Below the pieces are notes generated by a model, which had not been told where the DNA came from, did not search any database, and was given only the letters and a program-made list of their open reading frames with translations. This document shows, piece after piece, positions 34,643-42,829 of a stretch of DNA of 64,000 bases. The DNA is taken from assembly GCF_900585905.1 (NCBI RefSeq), contig NZ_UTVH01000034.1, positions 558,001-622,000 of the forward strand, given 5' to 3'. Numbering within the stretch: position 1 is the stretch's first letter; every line of letters starts with the position of its first letter. Position numbers and translations under genes: made by a program. The DNA is from Pseudomonas viridiflava (lineage in GTDB: Bacteria; Pseudomonadota; Gammaproteobacteria; Pseudomonadales; Pseudomonadaceae).

Positions 34643-37032
34643 GACACTGTTTTTTCAGACTTGCCCGCCAGCGCCTGCACAATCTTGTGTTTCAGGTCGC
34701 TTTCAGTGAAAGGCTTCTGTACCACCACCGCGCGCTGGAGGCCCAGCACATCGGTGTCGGCGTAGCCGGTGATGAACATTACCGGTAGCGTCGGAAACAC
34801 CTCCGCGACCATCGCGGCCAGTTCGCCGCCGGTCATGCCAGGCATCGCATAATCGGTCACCACCAGTTCGATCTCTGAGGTCAGCTCCGCCATGGCATTC
34901 ACCCCGCTGGCGGCCTGGACAACCTGATGCCCGAACGACTCAAGCATCATCGCCGTGACATTGCGCACGGCATCGTCATCATCCACCAGCAGAATTCTGC
35001 AAGGCGCATGCTCGCCGGACTCGCTGGCCTGGGGCAGGGCGTCGATCACGTGATCATCGTCATGCTCGACCATAGGCAGATACACGCTGACCGATGTGCC
35101 GACGTTCAAGGCCGTTTCAATCTTGACGCCGCCGCCAGACTGCTTGGCGAAGCCGAACACCTGCGCAAGACCCAGGCCCGAGCCCTGGCCCACCGGCTTG
35201 GTGGTGAAGAACGGCTCGAAGGCTTTCTGCAGGGTTTCGGCATCCATGCCGCTGCCGCTGTCGCTGATGGAAAACATCACGTAGTTGCCCGGCTCCGGAT
35301 CTTCCGGGCGAGTTGGCGCTGCCACGACTGTCTCGTTTTGCGTGAGCAACTGCAGCTTGCCGGTGCCCAGGGTCATGGCGTCGCGGGCGTTGATCGCCAG
35401 GTTGAGGATGATCATCTCGGTCTGGGTAGGGTCGGCGGCGGCCATCCACAGGTTGTCTGCCAGCGACATCTCGACCCAGACGCTGGCTCCCAGCGCCTTG
35501 CTCAACAGGTTCTGCATGCCAAGGATCGTGGCATTGAGGTCCACCGGCCGAGGCTGCAGGCGCTGGCGTCTGGAGAAGGACAGCAGCTGTGCGGTCAACT
35601 TGGCGCCACGCTCGCCCGCGTCCTTGATATGTTGCAGGCGGGTTTCCAGCTTTTCGGTCTTGCCCCGCTGATACTCCCGCGACGCGAAAGCGGCGCTGGT
35701 GAGGATTACGGTCAGCAAGTTATTGAAATCGTGGGCGACGCCGGCCGTCAACTGACCGACCACTTCCAGGCGCTGTAGCTGCTGCAGGGTGGCCTCGACC
35801 CGTTCGCGCTCGGCGATCTGTTCCCGCAACTGGGTGTTGGCCTCGGCCAGCTCTTCGACCACTGCACGCTCTTCAGTGATATCACGCACTGCGGCATACA
35901 TCAGGCCGTTCTCGGGCACGATGGTCCACGACAGCCAGCGATAATCGCCGCTGGCATGGCGCATGCGGTTGACGAAGCGGGTCGACACATTACCGCTGGC
36001 AATGCTCTGGGTTTCCTTGACAGTGGCGTCCAGGTCCAGCGGGTGGATCAGCTCCCACAAGCGGATCTTGCTGATGTGATCCCGTGACCAGCCCAGCGCC
36101 GACTCCCACGCCGGGTTGAAGGCAATCGGGGTCATGTCGAATTGCAGCACGCCCAGTAACTCACGGGACAATTCCCAGGTGCGGTCGCGTTCCCGGGTGC
36201 GTTCCTGGATGCGCTCGCCGAGGGACTCATTGAGCTGGACCAGTTCCTCGGTCGCCACTTTGCGTTCGCTGATGTCCTGCACCACGCCGAAAAACCTGAC
36301 GCAGCGGCCGTCCTTGAACTCCGCGCGGCCCACCGAGTGCAGCCAGCGGACCTTGCCGCCGGGGAGCAGCACCCGGTACTCGGCATTCAGGCCGACGTCT
36401 TCGCGCAGCGCCCGGTCGATTTTGCTCTGGAACGGTTCGCGGTCCTGCGGGTGGCACAGGGCGATCACTTCGAACAGGTTCAGATGCCCCACCGGCGGCA
36501 GTTCATACAAGGCGCGGGCGCGTTCGTCCCAGATCACTTTGTAGGTGTCCAGATTCAGCTCCCAGACGCCCATGTCGGCAGCCTGAATCGCCAGGCGGGC
36601 GCGGGCCTCGACCACCTCCAGCGCGGTTTCTGCCGCCTCGCGCTTTTCCCGTTCACGCACCTCGAGTACCGCGCGGCGGAGGGTCTTGGGCAGCATTTTC
36701 AAGTTTTGCTTGAGTACATAGTCGACCGCGCCAAGGCCCATGGAATCCATGGCCTGCTGGTCGCCGTACATGCCGGACAGGAAGATGAAAGGCGTATCCG
36801 CCGCCATCTGCGCGCAGACTTGCAGCACTTGCTGGCCGGAGGACGACGGCAGCAGGAAGTCGGAGATGATCACATCGAACTGACGTCGCTCCAGCGCCTG
36901 GGCTGCGCCCTGATGATCGTGCACGACCACAGGGATGATCTCCAGACCATCCGCTTCCAACAGCAATAGCGTCAACTCGACATCATGAGCACTGTCTTCG
37001 ATAAGCAGCAGATGGATGGGCGCAAGGAGCAT
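34639..37032 (-). CDS. Hybrid histidine kinase, REC-PAS-PAS-HisKA-HATPase-REC
   Basis: A soluble protein of 797 residues. Its N-terminal receiver (HLLLIEDSAHDVELTLLLLE; Asp in DVIISDFLLPSSSG near residue 57) is followed by two PAS/PAC regions (about 150-270 and 290-400), a coiled coil, the kinase His in LTAGVAHDFNNLLT near 435, the ATP-binding domain (DSGSGMDAETLQKAFEPFFT) and a C-terminal receiver (CRILLVDDDDAVRNVTAMML; Asp in LVVTDYAMPGMTGG near 735). It follows the response-regulator gene by 54 bp. The N-terminal receiver could accept phosphate from the phytochrome upstream, making this a relay component. The operon order resembles bphP2 regions I recall from plant-associated pseudomonads. 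Confidence 0.9.
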   Translation of the reverse strand: MLLAPIHLLLIEDSAHDVELTLLLLEADGLEIIPVVVHDHQGAAQALERRQFDVIISDFLLPSSSGQQVLQVCAQMAADTPFIFLSGMYGDQQAMDSMGLGAVDYVLKQNLKMLPKTLRRAVLEVREREKREAAETALEVVEARARLAIQAADMGVWELNLDTYKVIWDERARALYELPPVGHLNLFEVIALCHPQDREPFQSKIDRALREDVGLNAEYRVLLPGGKVRWLHSVGRAEFKDGRCVRFFGVVQDISERKVATEELVQLNESLGERIQERTRERDRTWELSRELLGVLQFDMTPIAFNPAWESALGWSRDHISKIRLWELIHPLDLDATVKETQSIASGNVSTRFVNRMRHASGDYRWLSWTIVPENGLMYAAVRDITEERAVVEELAEANTQLREQIAERERVEATLQQLQRLEVVGQLTAGVAHDFNNLLTVILTSAAFASREYQRGKTEKLETRLQHIKDAGERGAKLTAQLLSFSRRQRLQPRPVDLNATILGMQNLLSKALGASVWVEMSLADNLWMAAADPTQTEMIILNLAINARDAMTLGTGKLQLLTQNETVVAAPTRPEDPEPGNYVMFSISDSGSGMDAETLQKAFEPFFTTKPVGQGSGLGLAQVFGFAKQSGGGVKIETALNVGTSVSVYLPMVEHDDDHVIDALPQASESGEHAPCRILLVDDDDAVRNVTAMMLESFGHQVVQAASGVNAMAELTSEIELVVTDYAMPGMTGGELAAMVAEVFPTLPVMFITGYADTDVLGLQRAVVVQKPFTESDLKHKIVQALAGKSEKTVS

Positions 37033-37086
37033 GGCTGTATCGGGTTCTCTTCTATGTTACGCAGGGATCTGTCGGGTGTTACTGCA

Positions 37087-37548
37087 TCAGCTTCTCGGGC
37101 GTCTGACTACGCGTGTCGAGCCAGGCGGCGGCTCATTGAGCACGGCCCAGAATACGCCAAGGTCGGAAATGGCACCGACGAACTCCTTGAACTCGACTGG
37201 CTTGACCACGTACGCATTCACCCCCAGTTGGTAGGCACGGTCGAGGTCTGGCTCCTCCCGTGAAGACGTAAGCATGACCACCGGGATGCTGCGCAGCTCT
37301 TCAGTCTTGCGTACGTTTTCAAGCACTTCCAGGCCATCGACCTTGGGCAGCTTCAGGTCCAGCAGCAGCACTGCAGGGTTACCGGCGACGCGCTCAGCGT
37401 GGGCGTTGCGACGGAACAGGTAATCCAGCGCTTCAGCGCCATCGCGGACCACCACAACGTCGTTTGCCAACTGGCTGCGTTCCAGTGCGACCAGGGTTAG
37501 TTCCAGGTCGTTAGGATTGTCTTCTACCAACAGAATCGGTTTCAGCAT
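37087..37548 (-). CDS. Single-domain response regulator (Rcp1-like)
   Basis: A receiver-only protein of 153 residues: acidic pair in ILLVEDNPNDLELTLVALER, phosphoacceptor Asp in VLLLDLKLPKVDGLEVL near residue 64, Thr/Ser in VVMLTSSREEPD near 94 and Lys in NAYVVKPVEF near 117. The long form and NPND/LPK motifs match Rcp1-type partners of phytochromes. A short basic tail (STRVVRRPRS) ends the protein. The gene begins nine bases after the bacteriophytochrome stop, so it is the expected phosphoacceptor of that kinase. Confidence 0.92.
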   Translation of the reverse strand: MLKPILLVEDNPNDLELTLVALERSQLANDVVVVRDGAEALDYLFRRNAHAERVAGNPAVLLLDLKLPKVDGLEVLENVRKTEELRSIPVVMLTSSREEPDLDRAYQLGVNAYVVKPVEFKEFVGAISDLGVFWAVLNEPPPGSTRVVRRPRS

Positions 37549-37557
37549 GTATGGTCC

Positions 37558-39840
37558 TCAATCACGATCAGCAATCGGTGCAAGTGTCTTTCTGGGAAGG
37601 GCAAAGCTGAAGGTGGCTCCCTTGTTCAGTTCACCCTCCGCCCAAACGGTGCCGCCATGCCGCTCGATGATCCTTCTCACGTTGGCCAGGCCGATGCCAG
37701 TGCCTTCGAATTCTTCCATGCGGTGCAGCCGCTGAAACACACCAAACAGCTTGTTGGCGTATTGCATGTCAAAGCCGACGCCGTCATCACGGACACTGAT
37801 GACTATATCGTCACTGCGCTCCAGGACATTGATCTCGATGTGTGCAATGTCTTTGTTGCGGGTGTACTTGATCGCATTTGATATCAGGTTGCGCATGGCC
37901 AGGTGCAGGAATGCCGGGTCCGCCACCACAATGGGCAGGGCGTCGAAAGTCCACTCGATCTGGCGGCCTTCGTAGTCCGGCTTCATCTCCGACTGGATCG
38001 AGGCCACCATTGCTGACAGATTGACGTCCGCCAGGTGCATGGCTGAACGGCCCATCTGGGAAAAGCTCAGCAGGTTATCCACCAGGGTGCCGGCAAAGCG
38101 CGCCGAGTCGCCGATGTTGCCCAGAAAGCGCATGCCGCGTTCGGTCAGATTGGTGCCTTCCATATCGCCGAGCAAATCGGCGTAACCGGCGATGTGTCGA
38201 AGCGGCGCGCGCAGGTCATGGGACACGCTATAGGAGAAGGCTTCCAGCTCTTTATTGGAGCGTTTGAGGTCAGTGGTCAGTTGCGCCAGTTCCTCTGCCT
38301 TCCTGAGGACAATGCCCAGCACCGCCAGACGAAGCTCCTGCACGCCGTCGATTGCGCTGGAATCCCAAGGCGTCGAAAAGCCTTCTACCGTCTGCTGCCA
38401 TTGCTCAAAACTCTGCCGCGGGCTCAACGCGCCACTGTCAGCGATGTCCTTGTGCGGCCTGCCTGCCCATTGCACCACTTGCGACTGCTCGGGCTTGAAC
38501 CAGATCAGGTAGTGCGGGTGGATTTCCGAAATGGAAACGGCAAGGATGCCGCTGGCATCGGCATTGAGTCCGCTGATGACCGGTACGTCTCGGCCCGCGT
38601 TATCAGTCACGAAAACTTCCGGCTCGTGTCGCTGGCCCAGCCAGTCGGCCAGTCGCATCACCTGTTCGGCAGATGGCGTCTGGCCGTAGACATCACAACC
38701 ACTGGCCGACACCACGGCGGCGCCCGCCGCGCCAACAAAGTCTGTGAAGGTCTGCGGCATGGCGCGCAGGCCCAGATGGACGCTGTCGTGGTCGGCAATC
38801 GCTCCCAGCAGTTGCACAATACGCTGGCGTATTTCCAGCATTCGCTGGCTGCGCACATGGGCTTCCCGGGTTTCCACCTGCAGCGATAAGACCCGGCCCA
38901 GCAGCTCGCAGGCGGTGCGGATCTGGAAGCTGACGCTGTGTGGCTGGCTGTGATGGCAAGACACCAAGCCCCACAGTCGCCCGTCGACGACGATGGAAAT
39001 CGACAGCGAAGCCCAGGTCTGCATGTTGCGCATATATTGCAGATGCACCGGCGAGACGCTTCGGAGCGTGGCGAAGCTGAGGTCCAGTGGCGCGCCTGTC
39101 ATCGGATTGGCCGCTGGCAGCAAGGGTGAGGGCGTGTAGTCGGCGTCCTCGATCACCCGAAGCCGGTTGGAGCAATACAGCTCCCGCGCCTGGGCCGGGA
39201 TGTCCGAGGCCGGGAAGCACAGCCCCAGATAGCTGGCGTAACCGACGTCTGCCTGCTCGGCATTGACCAGCCCGTTACCTTCCAGATCGAAGCGGTAAGA
39301 CTTGACCCGGCCGAAACCGGTGAGGCGCTTGATCACGCGCACTGCGCGCTCGCACAGCTCATCCACGGTTTCCAGATCCGAGGCGCCGCTGATGAACGAG
39401 CGCACCAGGGGATACAGACCGGTATGGGGCTTGGCGGCTTGTGGCACTGGCTGAAATTCGGCAATCAAAACCTGGTCGTAGCGATGCAGCATCAGCGCCA
39501 GGGGCTGTTGCTGGCGCTCGCCCGGCAGCGTCTCACCTGGGAGTAGATAGACATCGCCGACATGATAGGGCTGCGCCTGATCTTCATCCTGCTCGCTCAG
39601 TTGATCGACAAAAGCCGCCCCGTGTTGAACAACGTCATTAAACGGCCTGCCGAGCAACGCATCGCTGTCAACGCCCAGCCACTGCAGGAGATTTTCGCTG
39701 ATCTGGCAAATAACCAGTCCCGGCTCCTGCACCACCATCAGAAAACCCTGTGGCTGGATGCTCCCCGGAATGCGGATCTGCTCGCGCGCGCAATTGGCAA
39801 GGGCGGCCTGGAAAGAATCGAGGGGTTCGGGCGTATTCAA
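37558..39840 (-). CDS. bphP: Bacteriophytochrome histidine kinase
   Basis: A red/far-red photoreceptor of 760 residues. The biliverdin-binding Cys is in ALANCAREQIRIPGSIQPQG near residue 17. The PAS domain is followed by GAF with the PASDIP motif (FPASDIPAQARELYCSNRLR near 210) and the chromophore-pocket His in SPVHLQYMRNM near 263, then the PHY domain, the kinase His in FSYSVSHDLRAPLRHIAGYA near 535, and HATPase boxes (NLISNAIKYTRNKD; GTGIGLANVRRIIERHGG). No fused receiver is present; the receiver is the next gene. It lacks a local heme oxygenase, so biliverdin may come from the bphO at 56424. It is divergent from the gene at 40001. Confidence 0.95.
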   Translation of the reverse strand: MNTPEPLDSFQAALANCAREQIRIPGSIQPQGFLMVVQEPGLVICQISENLLQWLGVDSDALLGRPFNDVVQHGAAFVDQLSEQDEDQAQPYHVGDVYLLPGETLPGERQQQPLALMLHRYDQVLIAEFQPVPQAAKPHTGLYPLVRSFISGASDLETVDELCERAVRVIKRLTGFGRVKSYRFDLEGNGLVNAEQADVGYASYLGLCFPASDIPAQARELYCSNRLRVIEDADYTPSPLLPAANPMTGAPLDLSFATLRSVSPVHLQYMRNMQTWASLSISIVVDGRLWGLVSCHHSQPHSVSFQIRTACELLGRVLSLQVETREAHVRSQRMLEIRQRIVQLLGAIADHDSVHLGLRAMPQTFTDFVGAAGAAVVSASGCDVYGQTPSAEQVMRLADWLGQRHEPEVFVTDNAGRDVPVISGLNADASGILAVSISEIHPHYLIWFKPEQSQVVQWAGRPHKDIADSGALSPRQSFEQWQQTVEGFSTPWDSSAIDGVQELRLAVLGIVLRKAEELAQLTTDLKRSNKELEAFSYSVSHDLRAPLRHIAGYADLLGDMEGTNLTERGMRFLGNIGDSARFAGTLVDNLLSFSQMGRSAMHLADVNLSAMVASIQSEMKPDYEGRQIEWTFDALPIVVADPAFLHLAMRNLISNAIKYTRNKDIAHIEINVLERSDDIVISVRDDGVGFDMQYANKLFGVFQRLHRMEEFEGTGIGLANVRRIIERHGGTVWAEGELNKGATFSFALPRKTLAPIADRD

Positions 39841-40000
39841 AATGACCGTCCTGAGGGCGGGAAAGCGAGCGGCGGGAGGTGGGCAGAAAGCCGGAAATCA
39901 GCAATGGTTAAAAAAATCGACGACACAGTATCAAATTAATCCACAAAATAAAGCCAAAAAACTGACGAGCTGTATACCTTGGCTTCGATCTTGACATCGG

Positions 40001-40402
40001 TTGAATAATTCCTTGCCGACGAAAGATTTTAATTGGAACGAATATTTTTCTCCATGTGTCGAAGCTTGCATTGACGTACTGCAACGAGCGACGGATATGG
40101 ACAGCTGGCACAGCAAATCACTAGGCCTTGGATCGACGGTGTATACCCGCCTGAAGATGCTCGACGAGCTGCGCCACCAGCTCTGCCCGCTGGCAACTGA
40201 CCCGTATACGTTGATGATCGACGTCTTGACGGCTGAAACCGTTGCCCTGTTCTCCCCGGCAAACGCCATTCTGGGCAAAGCATTTGGCGCTAGCGTCTGT
40301 GCGCGGCCCGAAGGCAGTGCGGTTGCGCTGATTGATCTTGGTTTCCAGCCGCTGCCTGCCAATGAGATGAACGCCACTATCTTCAGTGCCGTGATTATCT
40401 AA
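40001..40402 (+). CDS. Hypothetical protein, start uncertain
   Basis: The open frame begins at TTG 40001 (MNNSLPTKDFNWNEYFSPCV), with no clear binding site; TTG 40013 and ATG 40100 (MDSWHSKSLGLGSTVYTRLK) are alternatives. The sequence has helix-forming segments and good Pseudomonas codon use in the 3' half, which supports a real gene. The C-terminal part reads GASVCARPEGSAVALIDLGF. I do not recognise the family. It is divergent from bphP across about 160 bp of AT-rich DNA. Confidence 0.5.
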   Translation: MNNSLPTKDFNWNEYFSPCVEACIDVLQRATDMDSWHSKSLGLGSTVYTRLKMLDELRHQLCPLATDPYTLMIDVLTAETVALFSPANAILGKAFGASVCARPEGSAVALIDLGFQPLPANEMNATIFSAVII

Positions 40403-40514
40403 CCGCCGGGCACCACCCTCGTTAATGTAAGCGGCACCGCCCCCAGCCATCATACGGAGGGCAGGAAGGGCAGTCCGAACGCTGCAGATATCCGGAAATA
40501 TTTTCTCCGCGCGC

Positions 40515-40542
40515 TTGACTATCTCAATCCAATCAGTAACAT
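40515..40542 (+). promoter_or_regulatory. Promoter of the tRNA-Asn gene
   Basis: TTGACT (40515-40520) and TAACAT (40537-40542) are spaced by 16 bp and lie 10 bp before the mature tRNA, a good sigma-70 promoter position. Confidence 0.6.
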
Positions 40543-40551
40543 AGCGCTCAT

Positions 40552-40627
<76 letters not shown>

Positions 40628-41097
40628 TCTTTCAGTGAGCTGCAAACTTAGCGCGATATCAGATTTAACGCTGATTACATGCCGGGCCTCATGCAGTTCC
40701 CTCTCGCTACAAACAGCTTTCTCATCTAGCGCTCAGCTTCTTGTGATGAACATAGAGGCACATGCGCTATTCTCTGTTGCTCTCATTTCTATCGACCAGG
40801 GCTGGCATCGCTTCCTGCTCGGCCATAAAGCGCGTCCTGTGCCAGTCCCATCCGCGATACTCCGATTTATTAGTCCTCCTGTTGGGTTTGCAACCCTGCC
40901 AATCAGACTGCCCAGCCTGCTATTTATAGCGGAATGGATCGTGTGCCCTTGAGCTCAACCCACTGAGGCTGTCAGACGAAGCAATATTTGCTGTAGGAAT
41001 TCCGATACCCGGCCGTACGAAAAATTGACGTCAATCCTGTGTCACTTTATTGTCGCTGCTGTTCGATGATGGCATCGTGATACTGCAAGGACGCGTC
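40628..41097. other. Gap between tRNA-Asn and the TPS locus
   Basis: No supported gene is visible in this 470-bp stretch; an open frame of 105 residues at 40635-40952 has unusual composition and no binding site. No copy of the tRNA 3' end is visible nearby, so an integrated element cannot be delimited. The promoter of the exoprotein operon probably lies in the last 150 bp. Confidence 0.5.
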
Positions 41098-42792
41098 GTG
41101 TATCTTTTTCCTTTTCGTGCAGCCCTTATTCTTTGGGTTGCCCTGTTACCTTTTCAGGCATTCGCCGCCACGCCTGGCGAGCAGGACCTCATTCGTGACC
41201 GCCAGGATCGCCTGCTTGAAGAGCAGCGTCGCCGTCTCGAAGACCTCAAAGACTTGCCCGGCAAACAGAGCGTACCCGTTGCACCGACGACGGCAGAAGA
41301 GGGCCGTTGTTTCACCATCCAGCGCATTGAACTCAAAGGCGCCGACTCCTTGTCGGCCGCCGACCGTGAGCGTCTGATCAAGCCGTATCTGGGCCAATGC
41401 CTGGGTGTGGCGCAGCTCAATGATCTGCTCAAAGTCATCACCAACCACTACATCGATAAAGGCTTGGTCACCACTCGGGCGTACCTGCCACAGCAGGATC
41501 TTTCGAAGGGCGATTTGCAGGTGTTGGTCGTCGAAGGCGCCCTGGAGAAACTGCGCAGCGATGCGGCCAGCGGATTGTCACAGCGTGAGCTGGCGATGAC
41601 CTTTCCCGGTCAGGAAGGGCAACTGGTCAATCTGCGCGAAATCGAGCAGATGGTTGATCAACTCAATCGTCTGCCATCTAACAAGGCGCAGATGGAATTG
41701 ATGCCGGGCCAGCAAGTGGGCGGCAGCGACGTGGTGGTCAAGAACACTGCGCAGAAACCTTGGCGTGCCACGCTGTCGCGCAGCAACGACGGCCAGCGCA
41801 GCACGGGTGAACAACAGTGGGGCACAGGGCTGGAGTGGGACAGTCCGTTGGGGCTCGCCGATCAGCTTGGCTTGCGCGGCGGACATGATGCGATCAGCGA
41901 TCACCAGCAAACCTCGCGTAACGGCCTGCTGTCCTACAGCTTGCCGTGGGGCTGGTGGACCTTCAGTTATTCGTACAGCGTCAATGAGTACCGCTCGGTC
42001 GCCAAGGCGCAGGGCATATCCTTCAAGCAGACCGGTGACAGCCAGAACCATCAATTGCGCGCTGAGCGAGTGATCTATCGCGATGCGCTGAGCAAGACCT
42101 CGCTCAGTGCCGGGTTCGCTCACCTGGTTAGCAATAACTACATCGAAGACAGCAAGTTGGCGCTGAGCAGCAATCGCCTGAGCGAAGCGCAATTTGGCAT
42201 CAACCACGGGCGGCGGGTTGGTTCGGCATTCGTCAACCTGGATCTTGGCCTGCAACAGGGCATTGGCGCGTTGGACGCTCAGGGAGACGGCCATCCCGGC
42301 CCCGGCGAGCCGGACGCCCGCTATCGCAAATACACTGGCACCTTGAGTTATCTGCACCCATTCCAGCTGTGGGGCGAACAGTTGACCTTCAGCAGCCTGG
42401 CCACCGGGCAACGCAGTGAAGACGTGCTCTTCAGTCCGCAACGCACAAGCCTGGGCGGTTCCTCCTCGGTGCGTGGCTACAAGAATCAGTTTCTGTCCGG
42501 CGACAGCGGCGGTTACTGGCGCAACGAACTGCGCCTGAGCCGGCCAGTAACCCTCGACTGGCTGCGTCCTGCGTTTGCCGAGTACGGCGCAGCTGCAGGT
42601 TATGACCAGGGCGTGATTCGCAACGACCGATACAACGGCGACGAGCATGGTCGCCTGTCCAGTCAATCGCTGGAGCTGTTCGCCCGAGGTCAGCATATCG
42701 CCGCCTCAGTGACCTTTGCCCACTCCCTGGAACGGCCTGACGTAATCGAGCGCGAGTCGCCGGTCTATCTGCACCTGGATCTTTTCCTCTAA
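41098..42792 (+). CDS. Two-partner secretion outer-membrane transporter (TpsB/ShlB/FhaC family)
   Basis: A protein of 564 residues from GTG at 41098, with AAGGA six bases upstream and a signal peptide (MYLFPFRAALILWVALLPFQ, cleaved after AFA). The N-terminal plug helix region is EEQRRRLEDLKDLPGKQSVP. POTRA domains begin at CFTIQRIELKGADSLSAADR near residue 80. The C-terminal half is a 16-strand barrel with the conserved LGGSSSVRGYKNQFLSGDSG (VRGY motif of loop L6) near 455, ending in the aromatic strand VYLHLDLFL. It exports the TpsA protein encoded 37 bp downstream. Confidence 0.93.
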   Translation: MYLFPFRAALILWVALLPFQAFAATPGEQDLIRDRQDRLLEEQRRRLEDLKDLPGKQSVPVAPTTAEEGRCFTIQRIELKGADSLSAADRERLIKPYLGQCLGVAQLNDLLKVITNHYIDKGLVTTRAYLPQQDLSKGDLQVLVVEGALEKLRSDAASGLSQRELAMTFPGQEGQLVNLREIEQMVDQLNRLPSNKAQMELMPGQQVGGSDVVVKNTAQKPWRATLSRSNDGQRSTGEQQWGTGLEWDSPLGLADQLGLRGGHDAISDHQQTSRNGLLSYSLPWGWWTFSYSYSVNEYRSVAKAQGISFKQTGDSQNHQLRAERVIYRDALSKTSLSAGFAHLVSNNYIEDSKLALSSNRLSEAQFGINHGRRVGSAFVNLDLGLQQGIGALDAQGDGHPGPGEPDARYRKYTGTLSYLHPFQLWGEQLTFSSLATGQRSEDVLFSPQRTSLGGSSSVRGYKNQFLSGDSGGYWRNELRLSRPVTLDWLRPAFAEYGAAAGYDQGVIRNDRYNGDEHGRLSSQSLELFARGQHIAASVTFAHSLERPDVIERESPVYLHLDLFL

Positions 42793-42829
42793 TTACGCCG
42801 CCCCACGCCACACTGCCGAGGTTGTCTAC

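Noticed and set aside
40635..40952. A 105-codon frame after tRNA-Asn
   Set aside because: It has no ribosome binding site, unusual Ser/Leu-rich composition and no recognisable feature.
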